Shown here piece by piece: positions 48,001 through 61,579 of a stretch of 64,000 nucleotides of DNA. This DNA comes from Burhinus oedicnemus (lineage: Eukaryota > Chordata > Aves > Charadriiformes > Burhinidae). Each line of letters opens with the position of its first letter. Within the stretch, counting starts at the first letter, position 1. The notes below the pieces were generated by a model. It did not search any database. It worked only from the letters and a program-made list of their open reading frames with translations, and was not told the origin of the DNA. The stretch spans positions 1,307,473 to 1,371,472 of the forward strand of contig VFFE01007079.1 in assembly GCA_008921705.1 (NCBI GenBank). Direction: 5' to 3'. The position numbers and the translations under genes were made by a program.

Positions 48001-50120
48001 AAAATACAGTGCTTTTGGCATGATGCAGCTACCTTTGATCTCTGTAAATGACTAGCAGTAAATTTTGAGTGTCGGAAACTGACCAGTAGGATGTCTTAGG
48101 GAAGACGAATGGATGTGATGGTACCTTGCAAAACCTGCAGAGCATTAACAGGGCTTATATTTTGGTGGGAATCTATGCAAGGCACTTTATGGTACTTAGG
48201 CTACATATTTGTAACAATACATATAGTAAAGCACTCTTCGTCAAATATAGCAGCGAAATTAATACTTTCACAGTGAATAAAGTAACCTAGACTCAGTGGA
48301 TAATATGCTGATGCTGCATTCCCTTCTCTTCCAGTTTCACTTCAAAGTGGTAAGAATGGGTTTATTAGTACTTTTTAAGGCACTTAAATTCTTTTCAGCA
48401 TTTTTCTCCTACTTGAGTGAAATAATGCACAAGTTTTTGCTATGTTTAATCAAAACAAGCTTTTCAGATTCCTTATTTTGATAGTGATTTCATTTGTGAT
48501 ATTTAAAAATAACTGTGCATATTTTTACTTGAAACTGCATTGTCTTGTATTTCTGTGTTGAGTACTTGCAAACTATTTCATGAATAATAAGAAACCTTAT
48601 TGCAGGTAAAGGGCGTACTTGCATGAACAAAAATATGTTTAGTACTGTGAGACAGAAACTGATGTTGCCTTGATTTCACAGTATTATATATTCCATGTAT
48701 TATTGGTGTATTTTTTCTTATATTGCGTTCCACTCCTTTTTACGCACTTAAATTCAGGACTTTAGAGTTCTCCTGCCATTTGTAAACTGAAATTCTTTGA
48801 GAAACATATTTCATAAGAAAGCCTGCACCGTTTTAATGAAGAATATGTTGGAAGAAATCTTTCAGTTCTAGGAAATTTGTCTGTTGATAGTGTTGGTGTT
48901 GATGATGTTATTTGAGCAAACCACATACAAAAGCATAGACAAAAAATGCACGTCTAAAGCTACTGTTTAAATCTTTTCCTAAATTTAATTTTCAAAATCA
49001 AACTTGAGGTACACAGTCAGAATCCAAATATATTTGATTTACAGCTAGTCCATATTTTCAGTGGTGAAAAAATCCAGGTTTTATTACTACTATAACTGAA
49101 ACTGTAAGCATGAAGTATAAAGCTGACAAAGTCAGATGTGAGACTTAGGGCATTCTGTATTTTACATGATTCTTCCCTCTCCCCTTCCATCTCTCCTTAC
49201 ATAAAGCCACAGTCTTTATGTAAATTTAATCATCTTGCAACAAACTAATAATTTTATTATGTTCTTTTCATTTGACAGTCCTTAGCTGCTTAGAAATTTA
49301 AAATTTCGTTACAGAGCTCGGATAGATTTGCTTTAGGATATTCAGTTTCTGGTCTCTGACTACAGTAGGTACGGAATATGTTTACAAATAATGAGCCAAG
49401 TCTTCCTTGATTTATTCTTTCAAATAGTCTAAATGAGCAAGCTCTACAGTATTTAGTCCAATGCTAGCTCTATTTATTTTGTATATCTATCTATATACAT
49501 ATAATAATCAAATTACTACAGTTACAATGTGATAAAAATGCATATATGTTACATATCCATAATGCTGAAGAACTAGTAGAACAAATCCCTGTTTTGAACA
49601 ATATTGCTCGTCTTTATACATGTACACGCTAACATTCAAGCCCAGGTGCTGTACAGTCTGAAAAAAAAAATCTTCTGATGTTATGTTGTTATATAGACAT
49701 GGCCCAAGTTTATACTGAAACTGTGACCTAGACTGGGACTGTGATCCGTCAAAACCTTTAATAAAGTGCTTAACTTAAGTATGTGAATAATCCCTTTGAA
49801 GATCAGTGGAACCACTCAAGTGCTTAAGACTATGTGCACGCTGTAGTATTTGCTAGGTTGTGGCAAGACTTCCTGCAAGCATGTGATGGAACACACTGCA
49901 GTTTTAACATGCAGTACATTTCAGCTGTTCTTCTGATGTTTTTATCTAATGCAAATTTAAACATACAGACTTTTCATACGTGTTTTATAACAGTATTCTT
50001 GCACTAGATGCAAATGCTCAAGTATACGTTTTCAGGAGGATGGATGGAGTTTTACCCATTAGGGGCTGTAAATCATGAACTCTTCATTGACCTCTAACAC
50101 ATGGAAGAATCAAAGAAGGT
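45100..50120. other. Gene-free AT-rich stretch
   Basis: I see no exons, RNA genes or clear repeats. All open frames are short and lack splice context. Confidence 0.45.
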
Positions 50121-50129
50121 GGAAAATGG

Positions 50130-50405
50130 TTCTGGTTGTTAAGGATAAGAACGAAAAAGAACCAAACATCACAATCTGCAACAAGGAAGGTTCTTATTAA
50201 ACTTGGTGGAAAAACCCCAAAACTTCACAACAGGGAACTCCAGCACTGGAACAGGTTGCCCAGAGAGGTTATGGATTATCAGCTCTTTGAATTATTCAAA
50301 GCTTGCCTGGACAGACCCTGAGCAACCCAGCCTAGCCCTGTTTGGAGCAGGATATTCTGACTAAATGACCTCCAAATGTTCTTTCCAACTCATGGTGTTC
50401 CACAA
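50130..50405 (+). mobile_element. Old CR1 LINE 3' end, plus orientation
   Basis: The blocks CACTGGAACAGGTTGCCCAG, AGCTTGCCTGGACAGACCCT and ATGACCTCCAAATGTTCTTT are diverged versions of the CR1 tail (lone GGGTTGGAC-type segment included). It is older than the two CR1 copies near 26 kb, with many substitutions and small gaps. Confidence 0.8.
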
Positions 50406-50888
50406 TTGTAGCACAGTTACTACTGCCCTGGGAAAGGTAAAGGTACAGAAAGGAGTGCATTTAGCAAGAGGGCTCAGTAGCAGCCGGAAATAATTCTGCA
50501 ATTATGTTGTTAATAGAAGGAAGACTTGGGTTTGCTATTCAACAGAAAATTAAAGCCATCAACAACAGTCAGCAAAAAGCCTATAGTTCTGATGGGTGGG
50601 TGGTTTTTTTTTTTTGCCTTAGACCTCACGTTCAGCAGTGGCTGTACAAAACTGTTAGCAACAACATGGTAAAATTTCAACCGCTACAAGGAAGAAAAGG
50701 CTAGAGGGGAAAAAGATGTGCTAGATATTTTCTAACCAGCTGCATCTGTTAAAAATGTTATCCTAAAACTGATAGTGAAGTTATTTAAATGTTTGGCTTG
50801 CTGCCCATGTTTAGAGTGTATACGTCGTGTAAATTTTGGCACCCATGGTATCAGACTGGCTGTACACTGAATATAGGGCCTCTTTCAC

Positions 50889-50912
50889 ATGGCCAGGCTG
50901 AAGCCTGGCCAT
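50889..50912. repeat. Near-perfect 24-bp palindrome
   Basis: The arms ATGGCCAGGCT and AGCCTGGCCAT are perfect 11-base complements around a GA centre. It lies in non-coding DNA about 480 bases after the old CR1. Confidence 0.85.
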
Positions 50913-50919
50913 ATACCAG

Positions 50920-53900
50920 TCTAAAACTTAATAGCTGAAGTTTCATAAAAGATTTTGGCTCAAGGACACAGTAGTGCAATTCCAGCTGCTATTTTTCTCA
51001 GAATATTTGTCTTAGTCCCACCCATGAGCCTGTAGTAGCGTTAAGATGGAAGTGGAAGAATTTATAGAATAATCAGTGCATAATAATAAGTGTAGAAGAC
51101 ATTCCTGGTGTGCTGGGCAGCATTTGCTCTTCCAGATACATACTTTCAGAACACCCCTCCAAAGTTCACAGTTGTTTGCCTTATTGCTAAATGCTTCTTT
51201 AATTTACACAGTCAGTGCACCCTTTGTCTTTGACAGACCTTTGTAAAGCTTGAATAGGACAGACATTGCAGAAAACAGCTACAATAAATGTGTAATTTTC
51301 AGTCTCATCTACAGTGTTACTATTTCTTTCTTACCTTCACTTTTAACATAACAAGTTTCTATTTAACACCGTTGTTTTTATGCTTTTTGCCTTGCCTCTG
51401 GCAAAATTGAAATGCCACCCTTCCAGCATATGATTTGTGGTGTTCTTCACATTGAACTTCATGATTATGTTCTCAAAGTTCATTGTTCTTTAACCTTCCG
51501 AATGCCTACGGACTAATTTAAGAATGTGTGAAAACTGCTACAGATAACATTAAAACTAGTAAAAAAAAAATTCTGTACAGTTCGTCCTTGACATACATTA
51601 CATGCATCATTAATTTAAATATATAATCTGTATTTGCATTCTTAAAAATAAATTCTTCCTTTAGGTATAGATAAACGAGATTCATTTATATCAATACGGA
51701 TTGCATGTAGATACCAAAGTGTTATGTACAGTCCTTCCCATAGTAAGTCACTATAGTGTCTTTTTTAAACTACTTCCCTGAAGATGTCAAATGTTGGTTT
51801 TCTTTTTATCTCAGTTCCTTTCAAAAGAATAACCCCATTTTTATATTCTTACTAATTGTCCTGCTTTCAAATGGTGCAAGCCCCCAAACTGCTAAATAAT
51901 TCTAGTTGTGTTGATCGGGAATTATCTAACTAGATATTTTACTGGCCAGATTTCTTCAAACCAGAACTAGACTGTGTCTCCTGGATTAATTCTAGCTTTC
52001 AGTGACTGTGTGTCTGGAGTAATTGAACATATATCATTTACCCCCAAAATATTAAAGGGCAGGTTGTTATTTCTTGCTTAACTTGAATTAATAATTTACT
52101 CAGGTTTTACATTACCTAGTTAATCTTATATACTTGTGTAGTTACTCTTTGAATAGTAAGGAATTCTTGAGGCTTATAGCTTCCAGAAACAATTTTTAGC
52201 TGACGTACTGTTTTAGCTATTTATTATCAGTAAATAATTTTATCCCAAATCATGGATAAAAAAAGGAGTATGCAGTAATTCCTCTTTTCTCTAAGTTGTT
52301 GTTGCCTTTTGACAGAACTACTGAAAAATCTCCTCCTTCCTCCTTGTTCAGTGAGGCATTTACTTTTTCTTTGCTGTGACTGCATAATGAGTGCCTGCTG
52401 AGACAGTGTGTGTAATGCATACTTGTATGCATCAAAACCATGGGAGCTCAGACTTTAATCATAGGTCTCTGTTTACACGGAAAAAAAAGAAGTTACGTGG
52501 GTGTTCCACTTATATTGTGGAATTCTTAGGAGTTGTTATGCATTTCATATCATATTTAAAAATAAGACTTTTTTTAAACTTGATTTGAATGCATGTTGGT
52601 ATGTGACTCAATATGAATCTCAGGCAACACCTGAAAATTAAGTATATGATTTATAAATACAAAATTATAAACCATTATTCAGGAAAGGATTCATTTACTG
52701 TTCTTTAAAAAGCCCTTGTTCTTGACTGTGCTCAAGTTATTTGTATTTGCAGTATGGCTTTAATCTCAAAGCAGAAACAATAAGCTTGAATCTACTTGAT
52801 GCTTAGCGATTCTTCGCAGGCTATGTAGACAGGTGTTCTGTCCAAATTCTGTCCAATTGCCCAGGTGCAGATGACTTCCAGGTTCTCTAGTTCTATTCAA
52901 CTATGGGTTGAAAACAGAAGATTTCAAAATCCCATTCTACCATGAAACCTTACTCTTGCTATGAACATATGCGAAAGCTATTAGGAGTGTTGGGGACTTT
53001 TTCCAATCTAGTCAGGTGCCAGTGTGTCTGAAGAAGTAGCTCTCCATTGTTATGTTGCCTGATGCCTCATAGCAAGGGCACCATCTTGGAGCTGTAGTTT
53101 CTCAAAAGTGAGGAAGGATATGATGATTAGATGAAAGTTCAATTTCTCTCCTTATTGCCATCAATTAAACCAATAGTGATATGTAAAGTATTACGGTCAC
53201 CTCTTGGTATGTCTTTGATCACGTGTGCTGAACCATGCCTCAAAAGGTATACTTTAATCCTGGGGTTTTTTCCAGAGAGTTTTTTACCTTACTTTGTCCT
53301 TAGACATCAACAATATCTCAAGCAAAATGCAGTTGACAAAATTAATTTAATTTAAAATTATGTTAAGATTCAGTTCAATGCTTATGGCTTGCTGTTACAA
53401 ATATCAGTAAAGATGCACTGAATATCCATGTCAGCCGTGGAAGTTAGCTTTCTAGACCCTACTGATTTCTTTGGTTAATAGGACTTAAGTTTAAAGAAAT
53501 TAGCAAACAGAATCCACAAATAGCAAGTGTTTTCAGTTCTTAGCTACATTTCGTGCTTTTGAAAGCATGGATTCGGCATTGTTTCAAAAATCTTGTGCAC
53601 TTGTGAATTATTCCTGTTCAGGGGACATAGAGTACACTCGCTCTGGACAGCTGCCCCGGTGAATGCTGTCTGAAAAGCTGAACATCTTGTAATGTCTGCA
53701 GGAAAACAACTCCCAGAATCAGCAAGCCTCTGTAACAAGACTTAATTTATTTTAGCTTTTGTAAAGTTTTTGATTACACAGCAGTTGCCGGGATCTAAAC
53801 TCCCCCACCCACTTCAGGGCAGTTTTTCTAGTTACACATTTGGTAATGTTCGTAATTTTTCATCCATTCCCCTGGGCGTGATAAAAATCACGTAGAAGGT

Positions 53901-56640
53901 TTGCAACCTTTTTTGGAGGGGAGAGGGGGGAAATATTAATTAAGAGATACCTCTGGTAGGACAGCCTCAAAGTAGTGTATGTATAGATAAGAAAATTGCA
54001 TTTTCTTTGCATACTGTGACAAGCAACTATTTTGATCTTAATGGTGCCATCTATTTGGGAGCTGACTGCCATGTAAATACAGGATGTAGAGCAGGTACAA
54101 GGAATGTTAATGTTTCCTGACAGAGGTGAGCTATAGATCTAACAGATTCAAGGCAGTCTTACCTTTGAATTGTGCTTTGGCTAGAATGCAATCGAAATCT
54201 TACCTGACTTCAGGGGCTGTAATTGCAAGTTATGAACACATTAATAATGCCTCCTCATTACATAAGTTTATTTTTTTTGGACGAAGGGCGAGGCAGACCT
54301 GTGATATATTACTCATCACATTAAGGTATTTATTCCCAGGTCATATTTTGCTCTTTAATCTTTGTGATCAAATAATTTCCTATGTTGGAGAAAAAGTGCC
54401 TTGCCTGGCAAAATTAAAAATACAAAATAAAGATATAAATAACAATAACTAAAAGCATTTTGAATTTGCATGCATGCTCTGTCATGGGGTGACTGCAGCA
54501 TGGGAAAGGAGCGCTACCGTATGCCAGTTTAAATACTATTAAGCAACTGGACATTTCTAGGAATCTTTTTGCGAAGTAATATAGGAATATGTATTACAAA
54601 TATCACAGAATATTAATAATTAATTTGAAAAGCAATGACAGATGATTTCAATCAAATCAAGCTTAATAATCAAAGCCATTTTGATTGACTGTATTTCATT
54701 CTTTTGAAATACGGTAGGCTGCAAAAGCATAACTCTAGCTCAAAGTATTCAAAAGAAGAATTAATTTGGTGCCTGCTGCTCTATAGCATTACTGTTCAGG
54801 CACTCATACTGGGACTAATTCAGTTAAAAAGCCAATGGATGTGGGTATAATCAGTCTTTTCTTTTTCAAATCACTTTATTTTTAATCAGTATATTTCATT
54901 AATATCACTTCATTATTTACTATTTTATAATCCCCCTCAATTTTCACAGATGGATAGTTATATACTATAATAAGGAATGAAAGATATTTCTTACTGATAA
55001 TCAGTTTCTAGTTAGACTGTGTAGTAGGAAATTGAAACAACTGTTAGGAAATTTTATTCAGACACTGAATCCTTCCTATATTTTTCTGTCAGATTTATAG
55101 AGGCTTATATATTCCATGCTTAAAAGTTTCAGAAATTAATATAGATATGACAGTCAAATACTATGACTCAGTTAACATACAATGCATTATGGCATTACTT
55201 GAAATATTAGTGTTATAACAAGAAAGTTACTGTTGGACCCCCAAGTGAAAGCATTTGCAGTAGATAAGAATTTCAGATGTTCATTTAGCAAATGAATGTC
55301 AAGCTCTCAGCCAGTCCCTTTTAGGGCAGTCAGGTTTCATTAGCCTGTTTGATATCTCACAAGTTCTTGTGTACCTACAGTTAGAACCAAACTACAAATG
55401 CCATTATTTTGAAGACTGGAAAACAGGCTTTGTTTTATGGGAAAAAAAAATAAAATGAAAAATCCTCTCTCCTATATTCACAGGATAAAAACGTGTATGT
55501 TCAGAGATCCACTGCCTGGAGCAATGCAATGGTAGAAATTTAAGCTTGTAGCACTGCAGTATGGTTTAGAAAAAGAAAAAAAAGTAACAACTCTTGAATG
55601 TTTTCAAGATGCAATTAGCTCTGCTCTGCTTTGGGGATTAAGAGGACATCATTATAATTTGCGCATAGCTCTGTGTTTACTGTGAAAAAGCTTGCTTTGT
55701 AATTTATGCACTGTGATTTTGCAGGGGGCACCCAATAGTGTTGCAACATGCAAATGTGTTTTGATTACTTTTTAAGGAAAAAACTTAAAATTAATGTGAC
55801 AGAATTTTTTTAAACTAACACGTAAATTAATCACCTTTTGAGATGATTCTTTGAACATTTTAAGCCATTTTAATACAAGGACCTTTTCTTACTTCCTACA
55901 ATGGATGAATGAACCCATTGTCAAAACTGCATTCAGTATAATATGACATCCATTTAATGTCTTTGTCATCAAATTAAGATCAAATGCAAAAGGCTAATGA
56001 GTACATTCAGTACCGAAGTGTATTTTCCAAGGATGACATTTTCATTTCAATGGAAAAAAATTAGAGAACTGCACACTAACACCACACCTCCCTCTATTTC
56101 TAAAATTCTCTTTAATAAGGAAATAACTTGTGGAATTTGGCAGAGTTTCCCTTAACTATGAGATAAAGACCATACATAAACAATAATATCCTGTTGTACT
56201 TGGTACCAAATTAGCTGACTTTTATTGCCACCAAACAGAAATGTGTAGTCTGGCTGCTTGCAGAGTTCATGCTTGAAATTCCAGAAATAATAATATTGAA
56301 GTAGACCACTTCAAAGGTGGTTATTCATCATCAGAAAACTGTTTGCTGACTGTTGGTCTTCACACTGTTCTACATTTACAGTTTCTTTGAAATTACAAAA
56401 GAGGCAAATGCTTGGTAAAGTATTTTATGCTTAAAGGGCAGGTGCGCTGACTAAGTCATCATTTCATAATTAAGAATTATGGTTATCCTTGGGAATTACT
56501 TTGAATGTGGAGGGGAGATGGCTTCTGGCATATAATGAGGAAGTATTATAGTAATATTTCACATCTTTGCTTATTGATCTGTGTGTACCATACCGTGCTT
56601 CTTAAGTAAATACTAACTTTCACAGAATGATGCATCTAGT
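50920..56640. other. Gene-free, very AT-rich stretch
   Basis: No exon or recent repeat is recognised. 54.5-56 kb is especially rich in ATTA and TAAT words and low in simple repeats, as in long-range regulatory deserts, but this is only an impression. Confidence 0.4.
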
Positions 56641-56649
56641 GTCTGTACT

Positions 56650-56815
56650 ACTGTTGTCTAATAATATCACTTACCACTAAATTCTCAGGAAACTCTGTGA
56701 GATAAATTTATGAGTGCTGTTAGTTTTGCAGCAGTGGAAATTGAGACACACAGACGTAAAAAAATACTTTTGCCCAAGTGGTAGAGCCAATGTGCTTGCC
56801 TTCAAACCACATACA
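56650..56815 (+). repeat. Second ancient MIR-like SINE core
   Basis: TTTTGCAGCAGTGGAAATTG and AGACACACAGACG, then TTTGCCCAAGTGGTAGAGCC and CTTCAAACCACA, track the MIR order: a GGAAACTGAGGCACAGAG core, TTGCCCAAG, a GGCAGAGC block, then ATTCAAACCCA. The order of four blocks is better preserved than in the 45 kb copy. Confidence 0.6.
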
Positions 56816-56819
56816 GTAG

Positions 56820-59800
56820 TAAACCGTTGTCATCTTTTGCACTTCGGACAGCTATTTAAGTTGTTATGTTATATATGATGTCTCTCAACAGCCCATTTTC
56901 ATTTTGCTTGTGTTCACCCATCTCCAGTAGTAATTACAGTGGCACAAAATTAGTTCGCTAATTGCCTTCCTCATTTTTATCACTTGGAAAGTTGTATTTC
57001 AACTAATGTTCTTGACTTTCCGGTAAATGTAGGGTAATAGGGAGGTAAGGTCACAAAAGGCTATTGAATACTGTAAAGCAGATGGAGCATGGTTGCTAGA
57101 ACCTGAGGACTATGTTGAAGATATTGCATTAAGATTTGCGATGGAGTAAAACCAAAAATGGAATATGTGATCATCAGTGGAGGGAAGCCGTGACAGACAC
57201 CTGCATGCACTGCTTTGCATGGGTGATCATAGAATCCCACGGGTCTTTCCCCTGCTGGTTGGTAATGAAGGATTTATGTGATTATTGTCTCCGGGAAGTG
57301 GCACGCATGGGAACAATGTTATGATTTTGTGAGTTGATGGCAATACCTGCAGTCTTCATATTTCTTTCATCATGGTCAGTTTGTAGGTGATGTAGGTACT
57401 GTACTAACCACAGCAGTCAATTCCTGCAGATACTGAGCACGTGCTATTCCCCTCGCACTGCCTTAGTGCTGTAACCTGCCTGTAGCGCTGCTGTTCCTTT
57501 GAAAGGGTAGGGAAAATCCTTTTGGAGGGCCTCTCTTCTTTTTTTTCGTGAGAAATCATAGAGAGTTGTACCAAACAGTTACATACCTGTTCTCAAAACT
57601 TGCAGTACGGATAACATAAAACCACCTCTACCACCCCTCCCTTTCAGTGTGCATAGGCTAGTAACAAGGGAAATCAAGGGATAAGTGTTACAATATCCCC
57701 AGTAAACTGCTGTTCACATCTACGTCCTCACCTTAGCCAACCTGACTAACAGGTTAACGGTTCTCTGAATTGTAACGAGATTTGGAGGAGACCTAATTGA
57801 CTGAACTTCAACCCAGAGAAGCCTGAAGAAATACTCACTGGGTGGAGAAACCAAGCAAAAGACATAACTGAATAATAATTTCCTCTAAAAAGAGTTGTGG
57901 GGCTGCCAGTTTGTTACGCAGCTGCATTTAGTTATGTAAGACTACACTTATACAGCAAGAGGGAGCCAATGATGCCTTTTGTTCCCTTTGTTCTAACTTC
58001 TACTGAAATGCAACCCGATGACCTACTGGACTGAATGTTCTGGGTATTTTGAACTTGATACCTGAAAGATTTCATTTCCCTAGGCAGCAGTAATTTGTAT
58101 GAGAGAGGGGACACTTGAGCTGTGATATGGCTGAAGACTCCCTAGCGCTGGAACTGGAGACTGGATTTGTTCTTTTTAAGGTCATACTGCAATGATTATT
58201 ATCCCAAATTTTCAAAGGCAGGAGTTGGGGCTGAAAGCTGTGGAATAGTGGTATTTCTGGTGGGTTCTATTAGAGTTACTGAACCATTTGTTATTTATAA
58301 GTGGGCCATGGCGTCAAATGAACTGCATGATAAGGGTCTTTTCCAATAGTTTTATTTATTGTTGCATTTTCATGGTTATTCATGGTGGTTAGGCAGACGA
58401 TAGATCTAGCATGTCTAGCATTTGAATAGATGTTCTAAATGCATTTAAATATATTTTTAATAAAAGGAAATTTTCCAACAGTCTTATAGCATTTGTAATC
58501 TGAAGTAACATGCATCTAAAGAGATGTTAAAAGCAATTTCACATTGATCTGAATTTTTTAAACAAATGGGAGTTGCATATCTTCTTAATGAGGTTTGGCA
58601 GTACTGGTGGTTTGTGTCTATTTTTGCTTTTCTTTCTGCCTATATATTTATTGATTTTGTGCATATGTGTATGGATGTCCATTTCAAGGAATACAGAGGA
58701 GTCAGCTGCTGGCAGGACTTCCCCAGGAAAGCAACCAAGATTTTTGCTGTTAATGATTCTTCCTGTTGATTAGAAAAGCTAAATTTTCAAATTGTTTAAG
58801 GTTTGCCTGATGTTGGTAGTAGAAATACTGCAGAACAGGAAGTGGGATGCACATAGGGCTGCGGTTCTGGTGATGCTACCAGGAGCAGCCTGAAGATAAT
58901 CTGCTTCCAATTAAAATGCGTGCATAGTGGCCTTCAATAAATATTCTGTGCTGACAGCGGTTTGTTGGAACATATGTTTGGGAACCAGTGCTGTATCAAA
59001 TTGAAAGTGTGTTAAGATTTTAGACACATGAATTATAGTGACCAGAGCTGCAAACTTTGCCAGGTACTGCATTTAATATTCCTAGTTTTACAGAACTTGC
59101 AAGGGATCCTGATGGATTTTTTTCAATAAAGTACAGGTCCTTAGTTTATTAGCCCTGTATCAAGTTCTGAAGGAGTGATAATATATGTGAAAGAGAGTAG
59201 ATTTCCTCTTAATATAGAGCTAGGAGAGCAAAGTACTATTTTTTAATGAAATCTCTTGTAATAATCTTATGGATGTTGTATTCATTTCATTTAAGTGGCA
59301 AAACAAAGGCATTCTTAAATTCAGAGATTTTAGCTTTACATTGCATGTAGTTATTCACAAGACTTTCAGGAGATGTTAAATGGACATCTTTATTATATTA
59401 TCACTATTTTTGCTCTGCTACATATTTAATATAAGCAATGAATAAAGTGAAAAGTTAATAAAAGATAGATACTGGTTAATATTTTAATGATAAAGATATC
59501 CTATCCTTTTGAAACAGCTGAAGCTAATATAGAATATTAAGCCTTTCCTACTTACTTTTAGGCTGTTTTAATGGCTGTCTTCATGCTGAACTTACATCTG
59601 TACTAAATGAAAATACAATAATTTGTTCGGTTTTAACAGTACTTCCCTCATGCTGTCTTTCCTGTACTCTCTTTAGATCGTGATGCTTTTCTACTTATTT
59701 TCTGGGTTTTTTTAACACAAAGACTAGATGTTTCTAAATTAGATTTAATTCAATGTGTTTTAAAACCCAAGTTGGGTTTTTCTACAGAAGGTCCTTGATT

Positions 59801-61310
59801 ATCAAAAGCTTATAGTAAATATTAGGAGAGATAGCAGTTAATCTTTCCATTTTAAGACTTATTTGTCTATCACATTCTTTATTTCTTTATAATACTTTGC
59901 TCATGCCCTACTTGGTTAGTCTGAAGATAAAGAATAAACAGACACTGTCACCGCAGTTTATTCATCCTTAACATTTTTTTTTCCTCAGTTACCCTGTGGT
60001 GAACAGCCACTCTTAATTCTGCATGCCTTTAAAGCCTCTGTTCTAAGGACTTGAGCTTTTATAGATTTCTGTTATTAACATGAGTTTTATTCTCCCATCT
60101 ATCAATTAACCTGCATAGAAAGGCTTGTGCACCTCTATGATACTCAGTATGAAGAATGTGAAATAGGAAAATTGTACATTTGTTTTTCTGTGCATTTGAG
60201 CATGGTTTCCTTATTCAGAGACCATATCTCTCTTTTTTTGAAGCATATAATAAATCTGACTGTGCACTTCATTTGGTCTTTGAAAACAAAGTGGTATCCT
60301 CTAGACGTGAGTAGGTTTCATAATACAGGATGTGAAGCAGCCTGTATATATGCTGTTCTTAAGCTCTCGTTTCTGTTACTTTAATGTCTCCAAAGCTTCT
60401 GTGCCCCTTTCCTCAGCTGTCTGTGCCTTGTATTCTCCTGGGTATTATGAGAAATCAATCTACTTTGTTTCCAACATAGCAAGATGCAGGCAAGAAATTA
60501 AAAGGTTTCTAAGAGAAAATATTCGTGTTGGAGGTCTCTATACTCAAATGGTGTATTCTGTTAGTATCAGTGTACTTAGTTATCCCAATTTTGATCTGAG
60601 ATGCAGTTGGAGAGAAAAAAATTAAACTGAAAAATTAAAATTGATTATAACAAAAAGAGGACACAATATTTTAATTTACATATATTCACTTACACACACG
60701 CATACATAACACATTTAAGCAGAAAATATCTAGCTGGTTTGACAGTGAAATTGTTTATTACAAGTTTCTTCTGGAACAGTATTTTCTTATAATCTCTTTC
60801 TGCTGAAGACAGTTAAGATGTGGGTATATTTTCCTATATCCATTAAAACTTATCTTGGTTATCTTTTTAATTACTCCTTAATAATTTTTTTAAAGTTTGT
60901 TGTTTTGAATAGTACGATGATAATCTGTGATGAGTCAGATGAGGTATCTGTGTGGTTCATGTTTCTGTGAAGTATGATTTCTGTAAGAGGAATTCAGGTT
61001 TCATTTGTCTGTCTTTTATTAAGTATTTCTTTATGAGCTTATTATGAACATGTATTTGTCTGAGAACATCATCCTCTTCTCAGTTACTGTCCAGCTCTCA
61101 CAGGCAAGTCACTGAAGACCAGATTTAGTTTCCGATATTTCTTAGGTAAAAGGTAAGAAAGGAAAGAACCTAAAAACACCTATCATGACAAAGCCAAGTC
61201 TTTTCATGCCTCTTATAATAAAAAGCAGAAAATTTGTACAAAGTTAATGTTTAAAAGCCCTTTGCAACTTTCAGTTAATTTATAAAAATGCCTCCTGAAT
61301 TGTCACTGTT
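56820..61310. other. Gene-free stretch
   Basis: Nothing codable is recognised. The two overlapping frames at 58566-58773 contain a hydrophobic run but no splice context or family resemblance. Confidence 0.4.
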
Positions 61311-61330
61311 CTCTAAAGCTTTGCCAGGCA

Positions 61331-61478
61331 GTGAGCGTACCTGGGACTGTGCCATCGTTTGCTTTCCCCAGTATACAGCAACCGGCACCTCTGCCTGCAT
61401 TCCCTCCTGGTCGTTCCACTGCTCCAGCCAGCACTCAGACACCTGAAGGAGTGAAAGGGTGTAGCCCTCTGCTTAAGA
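61331..61478 (+). CDS. Possible proline-rich exon of unknown gene
   Basis: After an AG at 61326-61327 (TTTGCCAG) the plus frame reads SVPGTVPSFAFPSIQQPAPL and continues with Pro/Ala/Ser/Thr-rich sequence to about TQTPEGVKG. It has several CpG dinucleotides in a region otherwise poor in them. The composition resembles a disordered activation-domain exon, but no clean donor follows (GTGTAG or GTGCGT are the options) and I cannot match it to a protein. The upstream pyrimidine tract is weak. It may be non-coding. Confidence 0.22.
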
Positions 61479-61579
61479 TATGTGCAACTTCTGTTTCTTT
61501 TGGTGCGTGTAGAATTAGACCTAAACATACGGAACAGTTCCATTTTTGTTTTGTCTCTGCGTTGTGTTGACAGCAGATT

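Noticed and set aside
57228..57260. ATCATAGAATCCCACGGG resembling a CR1 3' end
   Set aside because: Only the ATCATAGAAT word matches; no CR1 tail adjoins it on either side.
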